Below the pieces are notes generated by a model. The model was not told the origin of the DNA and searched no databases. It was given only the letters and a program-made list of their open reading frames with translations. A program made the translations under genes and the position numbers. This document shows, piece by piece, positions 1 to 5,059 of a DNA stretch of 12,575 bases (the first letter of the stretch is position 1; every line of letters starts with the position of its first letter). This DNA comes from an uncultured Traorella sp. (GTDB lineage: Bacteria; Bacillota_I; Bacilli_A; Erysipelotrichales; Erysipelotrichaceae), in NCBI GenBank assembly GCA_945919165.1, contig CAMEIZ010000039.1:1-12575 (forward strand), read 5' to 3'.

Positions 1-479
1 CTGCAATTGTTCAAAGCGGGTATTTTGCAATTAATATTCTTCAAGAAAATATTGATGCAGGATTAATAGGTACATTTGGGTTTAAAAGCTGTAAAGATAC
101 CAATAAATTTGAAAAGGTTCGTTATGAATTAGTTGAAAATATGCCAGTATTAAAAGATACTTTGGGTTATTTGATCTGTAAGGTTATTAATACCATGGAA
201 ACACCGACTCATACAGTATTTCTTGGTGAAGTAATTGATGGAAATGTATTAAATCAAGGAACTCCAATGACTTACAAATATTATCATGAAGTTATCAAGG
301 GTAAGTCTCCAAAAAATGCTCCAACTCATATTGTTGATGAAAATGTGAGCGAAAAGAAACAATGGGTTTGTTCAATTTGTGGATATGTGTATGATGGAGA
401 AATTCCTTTTGATCAGTTAGGTGATGATTATACATGCCCAATTTGTTCTGTACCAAAAGATTTGTTTGAATTAAAGTAG
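1..479 (+). CDS. Flavin reductase-like / rubredoxin fusion protein (5' partial)
   Basis: The frame is open from the window edge (first full codon at nt 3), so the ATG at 141 is internal and 158 residues of a longer protein are visible. The upstream part (SGYFAINIL, GFKSCKD, KFEKV) resembles the FMN-binding flavin reductase-like domain of high-molecular-weight rubredoxins. The C-terminal part, from about visible residue 121, is a rubredoxin domain: CSICGYVYDGE, then CPICSVPKDLFE, giving two CxxC pairs (visible Cys 123, 126, 145, 148) for one iron. Only 18 residues separate the pairs, about ten fewer than in classical rubredoxin, as in other short-loop rubredoxin domains. The known family role is cytoplasmic electron transfer from NAD(P)H through FMN to rubredoxin, feeding oxygen or NO detoxification in anaerobes. 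The electron acceptor is unknown here. No clear terminator follows the TAG. Confidence 0.85.
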   Translation, partial: AIVQSGYFAINILQENIDAGLIGTFGFKSCKDTNKFEKVRYELVENMPVLKDTLGYLICKVINTMETPTHTVFLGEVIDGNVLNQGTPMTYKYYHEVIKGKSPKNAPTHIVDENVSEKKQWVCSICGYVYDGEIPFDQLGDDYTCPICSVPKDLFELK

Positions 480-498
480 AAAAATTTTTAAAAAAAGG

Positions 499-527
499 TT
501 GCAATATTATTAAAAACAGTGTAGAAT
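499..527 (+). promoter_or_regulatory. Sigma-A-type promoter of tRNA-Gln
   Basis: The -35 element is TTGCAA (499-504) and the -10 is TAGAAT (522-527), with a 17-bp spacer. The predicted start, near 534, is a few bases before the mature tRNA 5' end at 540. The tRNA can therefore be made independently of the upstream flavoprotein gene. Confidence 0.65.
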
Positions 528-539
528 AATAAAGCACCT

Positions 540-613
540 TGGGGTATGGCCAAGCGGTAAGGCACAGGACTCTGACTCCTGTATCGTTGGTTCGAATCCA
601 GCTACCCCAGCCA
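540..613 (+). tRNA. tRNA-Gln (anticodon CUG)
   Basis: The cloverleaf folds fully. The acceptor stem TGGGGTA (540-546) pairs with TACCCCA (603-609), followed by discriminator G610 and an encoded CCA (611-613). The anticodon stem CAGGA/TCCTG (565-569/577-581) encloses the loop CTCTGAC, giving anticodon CTG (572-574), which reads CAG (Gln). The T arm has the standard TTCGAAT loop, with one G-U pair in its stem. The U1-A72 start of the acceptor is typical of bacterial tRNA-Gln. It is a lone tRNA with its own promoter and terminator. The CUG isoacceptor reads only CAG, so a UUG isoacceptor presumably exists elsewhere. Confidence 0.95.
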
Positions 614-626
614 TTTATAAATTAAC

Positions 627-650
627 CAGTAGAAATACTGTTTTTTTTTT
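627..650 (+). terminator. Intrinsic terminator of tRNA-Gln
   Basis: A 5-bp stem, CAGTA (627-631) with TACTG (636-640), closes a GAAA tetraloop and is followed by ten T residues (641-650). The stem is short, but the GNRA loop and perfect T tract make it credible. It overlaps the promoter of the downstream exonuclease gene. Confidence 0.7.
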
Positions 651-658
651 GATATTAT
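630..658 (+). promoter_or_regulatory. Extended -10 promoter of the DnaQ-like gene, possibly leaderless
   Basis: TGATATTAT (650-658) fits the extended -10 pattern TGnTATnnT, with -10 hexamer TATTAT (653-658). TAGAAA (630-635) is a 4/6 match to the -35 at a 17-bp spacing and lies in the preceding terminator hairpin. The predicted start point is about 664-665, where the ATG begins at 665. No Shine-Dalgarno sequence lies between -10 and ATG. Confidence 0.5.
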
Positions 659-664
659 AGATTT

Positions 665-1174
665 ATGAATTATCCTGCTAATTATTGTGTACTTGATATT
701 GAAACCACTGGGCTATCGAAATATAAAGATACTATTATAGAAATTGGATGCATCAAGGTAAGAAATCATTGTGTGATTGATGAATTTCAAGTATTGGTTG
801 ATCCTCATCGCTTTATAACACCTTTTATAAGTTATTTAACAGGCATTTCCAATGAAATGGTACAACATGAGGGAATTGAAATTAGTGATGCTTTGATAGC
901 CTTATATGACTTTTTAGGTGATGATATTATTCTTGGCCATAATGTCAGTTTTGATATGGGGTTTATTCAATTTCAATCTAACCTGGAATTAGGACTTGTA
1001 TTTGATAATCAGTTAATGGATACAATGAAACTGGCAAGAAAACTCATTCATTGTGAAAACTATAAGTTAGTTACGCTATGTCAATTTTTTGATGTACAAA
1101 ACAACCAGGCTCATCGTGCACTTGGGGATGTTTATGCTACCTTTGAAGTATATAAGAAACTAATTCAAAAATAA
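665..1174 (+). CDS. DnaQ-like DEDDh 3'-5' exonuclease
   Basis: A 169-residue stand-alone exonuclease domain of the DnaQ/epsilon superfamily. All DEDDh motifs are present: Exo I DIETTG (Asp11, Glu13), Exo II GHNVSFD (Asp97) and Exo III HRALGD (His150, Asp155). These residues bind two metal ions and hydrolyse DNA or RNA from the 3' end. The protein lacks the polymerase III alpha-binding tail of E. coli epsilon and the polymerase of PolC, so it could act in proofreading, DNA repair or RNA trimming; the sequence does not decide. The start is forced: an in-frame TGA lies at 650-652, and no other Met precedes the catalytic DIETTG. There is no ribosome binding site, and the -10 element is only 6 bp upstream. 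The gene ends at a bidirectional terminator shared with the convergent orphan gene. Confidence 0.9.
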   Translation: MNYPANYCVLDIETTGLSKYKDTIIEIGCIKVRNHCVIDEFQVLVDPHRFITPFISYLTGISNEMVQHEGIEISDALIALYDFLGDDIILGHNVSFDMGFIQFQSNLELGLVFDNQLMDTMKLARKLIHCENYKLVTLCQFFDVQNNQAHRALGDVYATFEVYKKLIQK

Positions 1175-1203
1175 AACAGCGATTTGATCGCTGTTAAATT
1201 TTT
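1175..1203. terminator. Bidirectional terminator between exonuclease and orphan gene
   Basis: A perfect 9-bp stem, AACAGCGAT (1175-1183) with ATCGCTGTT (1187-1195), has a 3-nt loop. On the plus strand a five-T run follows (1199-1203). On the minus strand the hairpin is followed by a T-rich tract, the complement of the A-rich sequence around 1167-1176. The TAA of the minus-strand gene is embedded in the hairpin arm. Confidence 0.85.
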
Positions 1204-1493
1204 GGTTCACTTGTATATTTTTTTCTTTCTGGAGAAAGATTATCTGTATAATAACGAACTGTTAATGCACCACCGCACTTATTTTTTGTTTTTGGACAAA
1301 TTAGAATACGGTCACCTTCCAGTAAAGCATCTAAAATTGCTTTACAGCATACCGTCTGGTTTCTTACTCCAGGTTCACATTCTTCCATTAATTCTTTGGC
1401 ATTCATTTCGATAAAAAGCCATTGCATTGAATGAGCTTCATTTTTTTTCTTTTGAATAATTTCTGCGTATTGATTTTGTGTCAATTTTTCCAT
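1194..1493 (-). CDS. Unrecognised 99-residue cysteine-rich protein
   Basis: I do not recognise a family. The 99 residues begin with a charged helical stretch (EIIQKKKNEAHSMQWL). A conserved-looking core follows, running from CEPGVRNQTVCC through LLEGDRILICPK and KNKCGG to LTVRYYTDNL, and the end is basic. There are five cysteines (39, 49, 50, 66, 73), but the pattern is not a standard zinc finger. No signal peptide or membrane segment is visible, so it is probably cytoplasmic. It is likely a real gene: a ribosome binding site AAAGGAAG lies 10 nt before the ATG, a good promoter precedes it, and its stop coincides with a terminator. It is transcribed divergently from ldh. No function is proposed. 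Confidence 0.75.
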   Translation of the reverse strand: MEKLTQNQYAEIIQKKKNEAHSMQWLFIEMNAKELMEECEPGVRNQTVCCKAILDALLEGDRILICPKTKNKCGGALTVRYYTDNLSPERKKYTSEPKI

Positions 1494-1522
1494 TTAAATC
1501 ATACTTCCTTTCTTTCTGAACT

Positions 1523-1550
1523 ATTCTACCATATTTTGAAAATGTTACAA
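1523..1550 (-). promoter_or_regulatory. Promoter of the cysteine-rich orphan gene
   Basis: Read on the minus strand, the -35 is TTGTAA (1545-1550) and the -10 is TAGAAT (1523-1528), with a 16-bp spacer and an extended TGG just before the -10. The predicted start is near 1516. The ribosome binding site AAAGGAAG at 1504-1511 is 10 nt from the ATG. Confidence 0.6.
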
Positions 1551-1564
1551 GTTTATTTTCAATA

Positions 1565-1585
1565 ATTTTATCATCTAGATAAAAT
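1565..1585. repeat. 8-bp inverted repeat between divergent promoters
   Basis: ATTTTATC (1565-1572) and GATAAAAT (1578-1585) are perfect inverted copies around a 5-bp centre. No T run follows in a way that suggests a terminator. It sits between the two divergent promoters, so it could be an operator or simply AT-rich structure. Confidence 0.45.
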
Positions 1586-1629
1586 AAATGAATCATATCA
1601 TATAACAGATTCAAATTTAAGAATAAAAG

Positions 1630-1645
1630 AAGAATAAAAATTCTT
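1630..1645. promoter_or_regulatory. Palindrome at the ldh -35 region, candidate operator
   Basis: AAGAAT (1630-1635) and ATTCTT (1640-1645) form a perfect inverted repeat around AAAA. It overlaps the first two bases of the ldh -35 hexamer. It does not match the usual Rex operator (TTGTGAA-type half sites). The regulator is unknown. Confidence 0.4.
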
Positions 1646-1673
1646 GCAAAGAAAAGAAATAAGATTGTATAAT
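1644..1673 (+). promoter_or_regulatory. Promoter of ldh
   Basis: The -35 is TTGCAA (1644-1649) and the -10 is a consensus TATAAT (1668-1673), with an 18-bp spacer. The predicted start, near 1680, leaves a short leader containing AAGGAG at 1682-1687. Confidence 0.75.
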
Positions 1674-1696
1674 AAATTTATAAGGAGATGAATCTA

Positions 1697-2653
1697 ATGA
1701 AAAATATTGATAATCGAAAAGTTGTATTAGTTGGTACCGGATTTGTTGGAATGAGCTTTGCCTATTCATTGCTTTCTCAACCTGGAATTGATGAATTGGT
1801 TTTAGTGGATGTCGCAAAAGAAAAAGCAGAAGGAGAGGCTATGGATCTTTCCCATGGACTTCCATATGCTGCCAGCAAAATGAAAATTTATGCTGGTGAT
1901 TATTCTGATTGTACTGATGCAAGCATCATTGTTATTACAGCTGGTGCTGCCCAGAAGCCTGGACAAACTCGTTTGGAATTAACAGCAATTAACACTAAAA
2001 TCATGAAAAGTATTTGTGAACAGATTAAGGCGAGCGGATTTAGGGGAATCATGATTATTGCCAGCAATCCTGTTGATTTAATGACTTATGTTGCTCAGAA
2101 GGTAACCGGATTTCCTCATACGAGAGTTATTGGAAGCGGTACATTATTAGATACAGCACGTTTGAGATATATGGTGGCAAAATATCTGGATGTGAATTCT
2201 ACAAATGTTCATGCCTATATCATGGGTGAACATGGAGATTCTTCATTCGTTCCTTGGATGCATGCTTACATTGGATGCAAATCATTATTGGAACTTTTGG
2301 ATGAAAAAGGGAAAGACTTGAGTGATTTATTACAGATTTATCAAGATGTTCGTAATGCTGCTTATGAAATCATTGAAAAGAAAAAAGCAACCTATTATGG
2401 AATTGGACTATCACTTAATCGACTTGTTCATGCAATATTAAATAATGAAAATGCGATCATGACAGTATCAGCCTATCAGAATAATGAGTATGGAAAACAG
2501 GGCTTATATATCGGTGTTCCTTCAATTGTAAATAGAACAGGTATTCGTGAAATTGTCCATTTGCCGCTTAATGAAGTTGATCAAGCTAAATTTGATGCTT
2601 CATGTGATAATCTATTGGCTATTATTCAGGACACTATTGACCCATTGTTATAA
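1697..2653 (+). CDS. ldh: L-lactate dehydrogenase
   Basis: NAD-dependent L-lactate dehydrogenase, a cytoplasmic enzyme that reduces pyruvate to L-lactate and regenerates NAD+ in fermentation. I place the start at 1697 (318 residues): AAGGAG (1682-1687) is 9 nt from this ATG but directly abuts the alternative ATG at 1688. The N-terminal Rossmann motif is GTGFVG (13-18), with Asp38 for the NAD ribose. The substrate loop AQKPGQTRLEL carries Gln86, as in LDH rather than the Arg of malate dehydrogenase, and catalytic Arg92. The catalytic pair is Asp152 and His179 (GEHGD), and Arg155 binds substrate. Arg157 and His172 match the fructose-1,6-bisphosphate site of Bacillus LDHs, so allosteric activation by that sugar is likely (inferred). 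It is monocistronic with its own promoter and terminator and faces a lactate permease gene. Confidence 0.95.
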   Translation: MKNIDNRKVVLVGTGFVGMSFAYSLLSQPGIDELVLVDVAKEKAEGEAMDLSHGLPYAASKMKIYAGDYSDCTDASIIVITAGAAQKPGQTRLELTAINTKIMKSICEQIKASGFRGIMIIASNPVDLMTYVAQKVTGFPHTRVIGSGTLLDTARLRYMVAKYLDVNSTNVHAYIMGEHGDSSFVPWMHAYIGCKSLLELLDEKGKDLSDLLQIYQDVRNAAYEIIEKKKATYYGIGLSLNRLVHAILNNENAIMTVSAYQNNEYGKQGLYIGVPSIVNRTGIREIVHLPLNEVDQAKFDASCDNLLAIIQDTIDPLL

Positions 2654-2665
2654 AGTTAAATTGTT

Positions 2666-2700
2666 AAACCTTCAAAGCTAAATACCTTTGGAGGTTTTTT
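2666..2700 (+). terminator. Intrinsic terminator of ldh
   Basis: A 12-bp stem pairs 2666-2677 with 2686-2697 (AAACCTTCAAAG with CTTTGGAGGTTT, one T-G wobble) around an 8-nt loop, followed by T residues to 2700. Confidence 0.9.
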
Positions 2701-2703
2701 CGT

Positions 2704-2744
2704 AAAAAAAAGATTGAGATCAATTTAAACTCAATCCTTTTTTT
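2704..2744. terminator. Terminator of the lactate permease gene (bidirectional)
   Basis: GATTGAG (2712-2718) pairs with CTCAATC (2730-2736). A-rich sequence lies on the left and T-rich on the right, so it can terminate in both directions. On the minus strand it lies about 20 nt after the permease stop and is followed by eight T residues (complement of 2704-2711). Confidence 0.8.
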
Positions 2745-2762
2745 GTTTCATTTGTTTGTTAT

Positions 2763-4304
2763 TTATATGATGGATTCATATAAGGAAATTCCAAAGAAAA
2801 CAATTATCGCCATCAATAATAAGTAGACAAAAGCAACTTTAAATATTTTCGATAATATTTCTCCGTCTTTTCCTTGAATATTTACAGCAGCACAACCAAT
2901 AGCAATACTTTGTGGAGAAATCATTTTGCCTGCTGCCACACCTAAAAGATTGCTTGCTACAAGCCAATTAGGATTTGCACCGATAGCATTCGCTGCTTGC
3001 AGCTGTACGTTACCAAAGAGAACAGATGAACTAGTACCGCTTCCTGTAACAAAGGTTCCAATACATCCTATTAGCGGAGCTACCAGAGGATAAAACTGAG
3101 CCAGTGATGATACAAAGAAATCGGCAATGGCAGAAATCATTCCACTGTAACCCATCACTTTAGCACAGCAAAGAACTGCAAGCATTGTGATAATTGTTTT
3201 TGACATTTGTATGATTGTATTTTTCAATACAATCGCAAAATCATGAAAACGACAGCCCTGGATCCAGCCACCCAAAAGAGCAGATATAAAAATCAGTACA
3301 CCTGGAGTATTGATCCAAGTAAATGTATAATTTTCATATATTTTCACAGTTGTTTTGACAGCACTGAGCGGTTCGTGAATAAATGGGACAAGCTTACTTG
3401 TTAAAAGAAGAAATATAAAAATCAAAATAAAACTTGACCATGCCTTAAGTCCACTTTTAAGAGATATTTTATTTTGACTCTTTTCAACAAGAATCTGAAA
3501 CTTTTCAGGTGTGACATGTCTTTTTTTATTAAAATGTGCATATCCAAAAGTAAATATTAGAGAAATAACACTGGCAGTCACAACAGCTAATTCACCGCCG
3601 AGATACTTTGAAACGAGAAGTGTTGGGCAAACAAAAGACAGGGAAGCAATCAGTGTAATGGGTATCATTCCTTTAAGACTTTTAAAAGATTGTCCGCAAA
3701 GAATAACCATTAAAAATGGTGAAGCAAACATAAAGATTGAAGATTGAAGTGAATAGGCAAAAGCAATGTTCGCTTGATCCAATCCTACTAAATTAGCCAG
3801 TGTTACACAAGGAATTCCAATAGATCCAAAAGGAGTAGGTGTACCATTTGCAATCAGACAGACAAGAATGGCTGTGATAGGGTTTAATCCAAGTCCTACA
3901 AGCATACTTGCAGGAATAGCAATAGCTGTTCCAAAACCAGCCATTCCTTCCAAAAAGCCTCCAAAACACCAACCAATCAAAAGGACCAGAATACGCATAT
4001 CATCACTGACAGATGTCAGCATTTTTTGTATGATTGCCATTGATTTTGAATAAACAGTTAAGTTATAAGTAAATACAGCTGAAATAATGACCAAAATAAT
4101 AGGCCAAAAAGCCATGGCAACACCTTCAAGAGAAGCTAAAAAGGCATCATAAATGTTCATTTGAAATATTCCTAAACCAATTACTAAAGCAATGATAAAG
4201 GCTCCTATACTGGCTCTATGAGCTTGCATTTTCAGAATAATCAGAGCGAATATCAACCAAAGAATTGGACAGAGTGCTAAAACAAAAAAAAGAAAGCTTT
4301 CCAT
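2763..4304 (-). CDS. lldP: L-lactate permease (LctP/LldP family)
   Basis: Polytopic membrane transporter of the lactate permease family (proton-coupled lactate, and in some members glycolate, transport). The 513 residues are almost entirely hydrophobic segments, about 12-14 predicted by eye. Family-like stretches include GFLEGMAGFGTAIAIP, LNPITAILVCLIANGTPTP, FGSIGIP, a late segment with GTFVTGSGTSSSVLFGNVQ, and AAGKMISPQSIAIG. The protein is slightly shorter than the E. coli permease (about 550). An AAAGGAG site lies 8 nt before the ATG, supporting the start. It is convergent with ldh, so production and transport of lactate are encoded side by side. Direction of transport (export or uptake) cannot be read from sequence. 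A cre-like palindrome at the promoter suggests repression in the presence of preferred sugars, which would favour an uptake role. Confidence 0.92.
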   Translation of the reverse strand: MESFLFFVLALCPILWLIFALIILKMQAHRASIGAFIIALVIGLGIFQMNIYDAFLASLEGVAMAFWPIILVIISAVFTYNLTVYSKSMAIIQKMLTSVSDDMRILVLLIGWCFGGFLEGMAGFGTAIAIPASMLVGLGLNPITAILVCLIANGTPTPFGSIGIPCVTLANLVGLDQANIAFAYSLQSSIFMFASPFLMVILCGQSFKSLKGMIPITLIASLSFVCPTLLVSKYLGGELAVVTASVISLIFTFGYAHFNKKRHVTPEKFQILVEKSQNKISLKSGLKAWSSFILIFIFLLLTSKLVPFIHEPLSAVKTTVKIYENYTFTWINTPGVLIFISALLGGWIQGCRFHDFAIVLKNTIIQMSKTIITMLAVLCCAKVMGYSGMISAIADFFVSSLAQFYPLVAPLIGCIGTFVTGSGTSSSVLFGNVQLQAANAIGANPNWLVASNLLGVAAGKMISPQSIAIGCAAVNIQGKDGEILSKIFKVAFVYLLLMAIIVFFGISLYESII

Positions 4305-4318
4305 ATTGTGATCTCCTT

Positions 4319-4332
4319 TATAAACGCTTTTA
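4319..4332 (-). promoter_or_regulatory. cre-like operator at the lldP transcription start
   Basis: On the minus strand the 14-mer TAAAAGCGTTTATA matches the idealised catabolite-responsive element TGAAAGCGTTTTCA at 11 of 14 positions, with the central GCG intact. It touches the -10 element and covers the predicted start site, a position where CcpA binding represses. This is a motif match only; ccpA is not in the window. Confidence 0.45.
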
Positions 4333-4360
4333 TTTTATGCTATTTTACATATCTTGTCTA
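4332..4360 (-). promoter_or_regulatory. Promoter of lldP
   Basis: Read on the minus strand, the -35 is TAGACA (4355-4360) and the -10 is TAAAAT (4332-4337), spaced by 17 bp. The predicted start is near 4325. Confidence 0.65.
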
Positions 4361-4387
4361 TAAAATAAATTCATGATATTGCTTACA

Positions 4388-4415
4388 TTGAAAAACATGT
4401 TAATTCATGTATAAT
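4388..4415 (+). promoter_or_regulatory. Promoter of the GNAT acetyltransferase gene
   Basis: The -35 is TTGAAA (4388-4393) and the -10 is consensus TATAAT (4410-4415), with a 16-bp spacer. The predicted start is near 4422. The upstream ATG at 4407 lies in this promoter and cannot be the translation start. Confidence 0.7.
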
Positions 4416-4445
4416 ATAGAAGATTTAAACGCAAGGAGAATCCAC

Positions 4446-4985
4446 ATGATACGTAATGTTAAGTTAAAAGATGCAGCTAGAATACTTGAAATATATGCAC
4501 CCTATATTCTTCATACACCGATTACTTTTGAAATAGAATTACCATCTTTAGAAGAATTTAAACAACGAATTAAAACGATAGCTTCCCAATATCCTTATCT
4601 TGTCTATGAAAAAGAAAATCAGATTTTAGGCTATGCATATGCACATCGATCCATGGAAAGAAAAGCTTATGATTATAATGCTGAGATCAGTATTTATGTA
4701 GATGCTGCTCATTGTCATGAGCATATCGGTACTGAATTAATGAATGAATTACTAAGCCAACTCAAATCAATGAATATCATCAATGTTTATTCACTGATTA
4801 CAATACCAAATGATGCAAGTGAACGATTACATGAAAAATTTGGATTCAAACAGATTGGTATACTCAAAAACAGTGGATACAAACTAAAGACATGGCATGA
4901 TGTTGGATGGTATGAAAAATGTCTCAATGATCATGTTTTAGATCCTGCACCTATTCACTTTAAAAAAGTATACTTGGAAGACTAA
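4446..4985 (+). CDS. GNAT acetyltransferase, phosphinothricin acetyltransferase-like
   Basis: A 179-residue cytoplasmic N-acetyltransferase using acetyl-CoA. The pattern is that of the PAT/MnaT subgroup: an N-terminal IRNVKLKDAARILEIYAPYI, the core strand AEISIYVD (79-86), an acetyl-CoA loop, SLITIPNDASERLHEKFGF (116-134), and the C-terminal GYKLKTWHDVGWYEK (144-158). Relatives acetylate phosphinothricin, methionine sulfoximine or related amino acids; the true substrate is unknown. The start at 4446 is set by AAGGAG (4433-4438), 7 nt upstream, and by the promoter covering an earlier ATG. The pyrophosphate loop reads HCHEHIGT (89-96), where many relatives have an RGxGIG-like loop, so the first glycine and the basic residue are missing. 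No terminator is visible before the next gene. Confidence 0.88.
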   Translation: MIRNVKLKDAARILEIYAPYILHTPITFEIELPSLEEFKQRIKTIASQYPYLVYEKENQILGYAYAHRSMERKAYDYNAEISIYVDAAHCHEHIGTELMNELLSQLKSMNIINVYSLITIPNDASERLHEKFGFKQIGILKNSGYKLKTWHDVGWYEKCLNDHVLDPAPIHFKKVYLED

Positions 4986-4987
4986 TG

Positions 4988-5030
4988 TGTGAAAAAATGT
5001 GAAATGTGACAAAAATGTAAGTTTTGTGAT
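4988..5030 (+). repeat. Array of TGTRA direct repeats upstream of the wall hydrolase
   Basis: TGTGA or TGTAA occurs on the same strand at 4988, 4998, 5005, 5016 and 5025. The pair at 5005 and 5016 (TGTGAC, 5 nt, TGTAAG) resembles the WalR (YycF) recognition pattern of two TGTWAH half sites separated by 5 nt, with two mismatches. The array ends at the -10 element. Confidence 0.45.
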
Positions 5031-5035
5031 ATAAT
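5006..5035 (+). promoter_or_regulatory. Extended -10 promoter of the NlpC/P60 protein gene
   Basis: TGATATAAT (5027-5035) is a perfect extended -10. GTGACA (5006-5011), 18 bp upstream, is a 5/6 match to the -35. The predicted start, near 5042, leaves a very short leader with GAGGTGA at 5047-5053. Confidence 0.7.
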
Positions 5036-5059
5036 AGTCGGCGTGTGAGGTGAAAAAAC

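Noticed and set aside
141..479. A complete 112-residue rubredoxin gene starting at ATG 141
   Set aside because: The frame is open upstream to the window edge with flavin reductase-like sequence, and no ribosome binding site precedes 141, so it is the tail of a longer gene.
1184..1414. Plus-strand ORF opposite the cysteine-rich gene
   Set aside because: It starts inside the terminator hairpin, has no ribosome binding site and has low-complexity hydrophobic composition. The minus-strand frame has full expression signals.
1500..1696. Rex operator upstream of ldh
   Set aside because: No TTGTGAA/TTCACAA-type inverted half sites; the palindromes present differ in sequence.
1688..1699. ldh start at ATG 1688
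   Set aside because: AAGGAG ends at 1687, leaving zero spacing. The ATG at 1697 has 9-nt spacing and gives the normal N-terminus.
3207..4053. Three plus-strand ORFs inside the lactate permease gene
   Set aside because: Antisense shadows of a well-conserved membrane protein, with no ribosome binding sites.
4407..4445. Acetyltransferase start at ATG 4407
   Set aside because: This ATG overlaps the -10 TATAAT, and the ribosome binding site at 4433 points to 4446.
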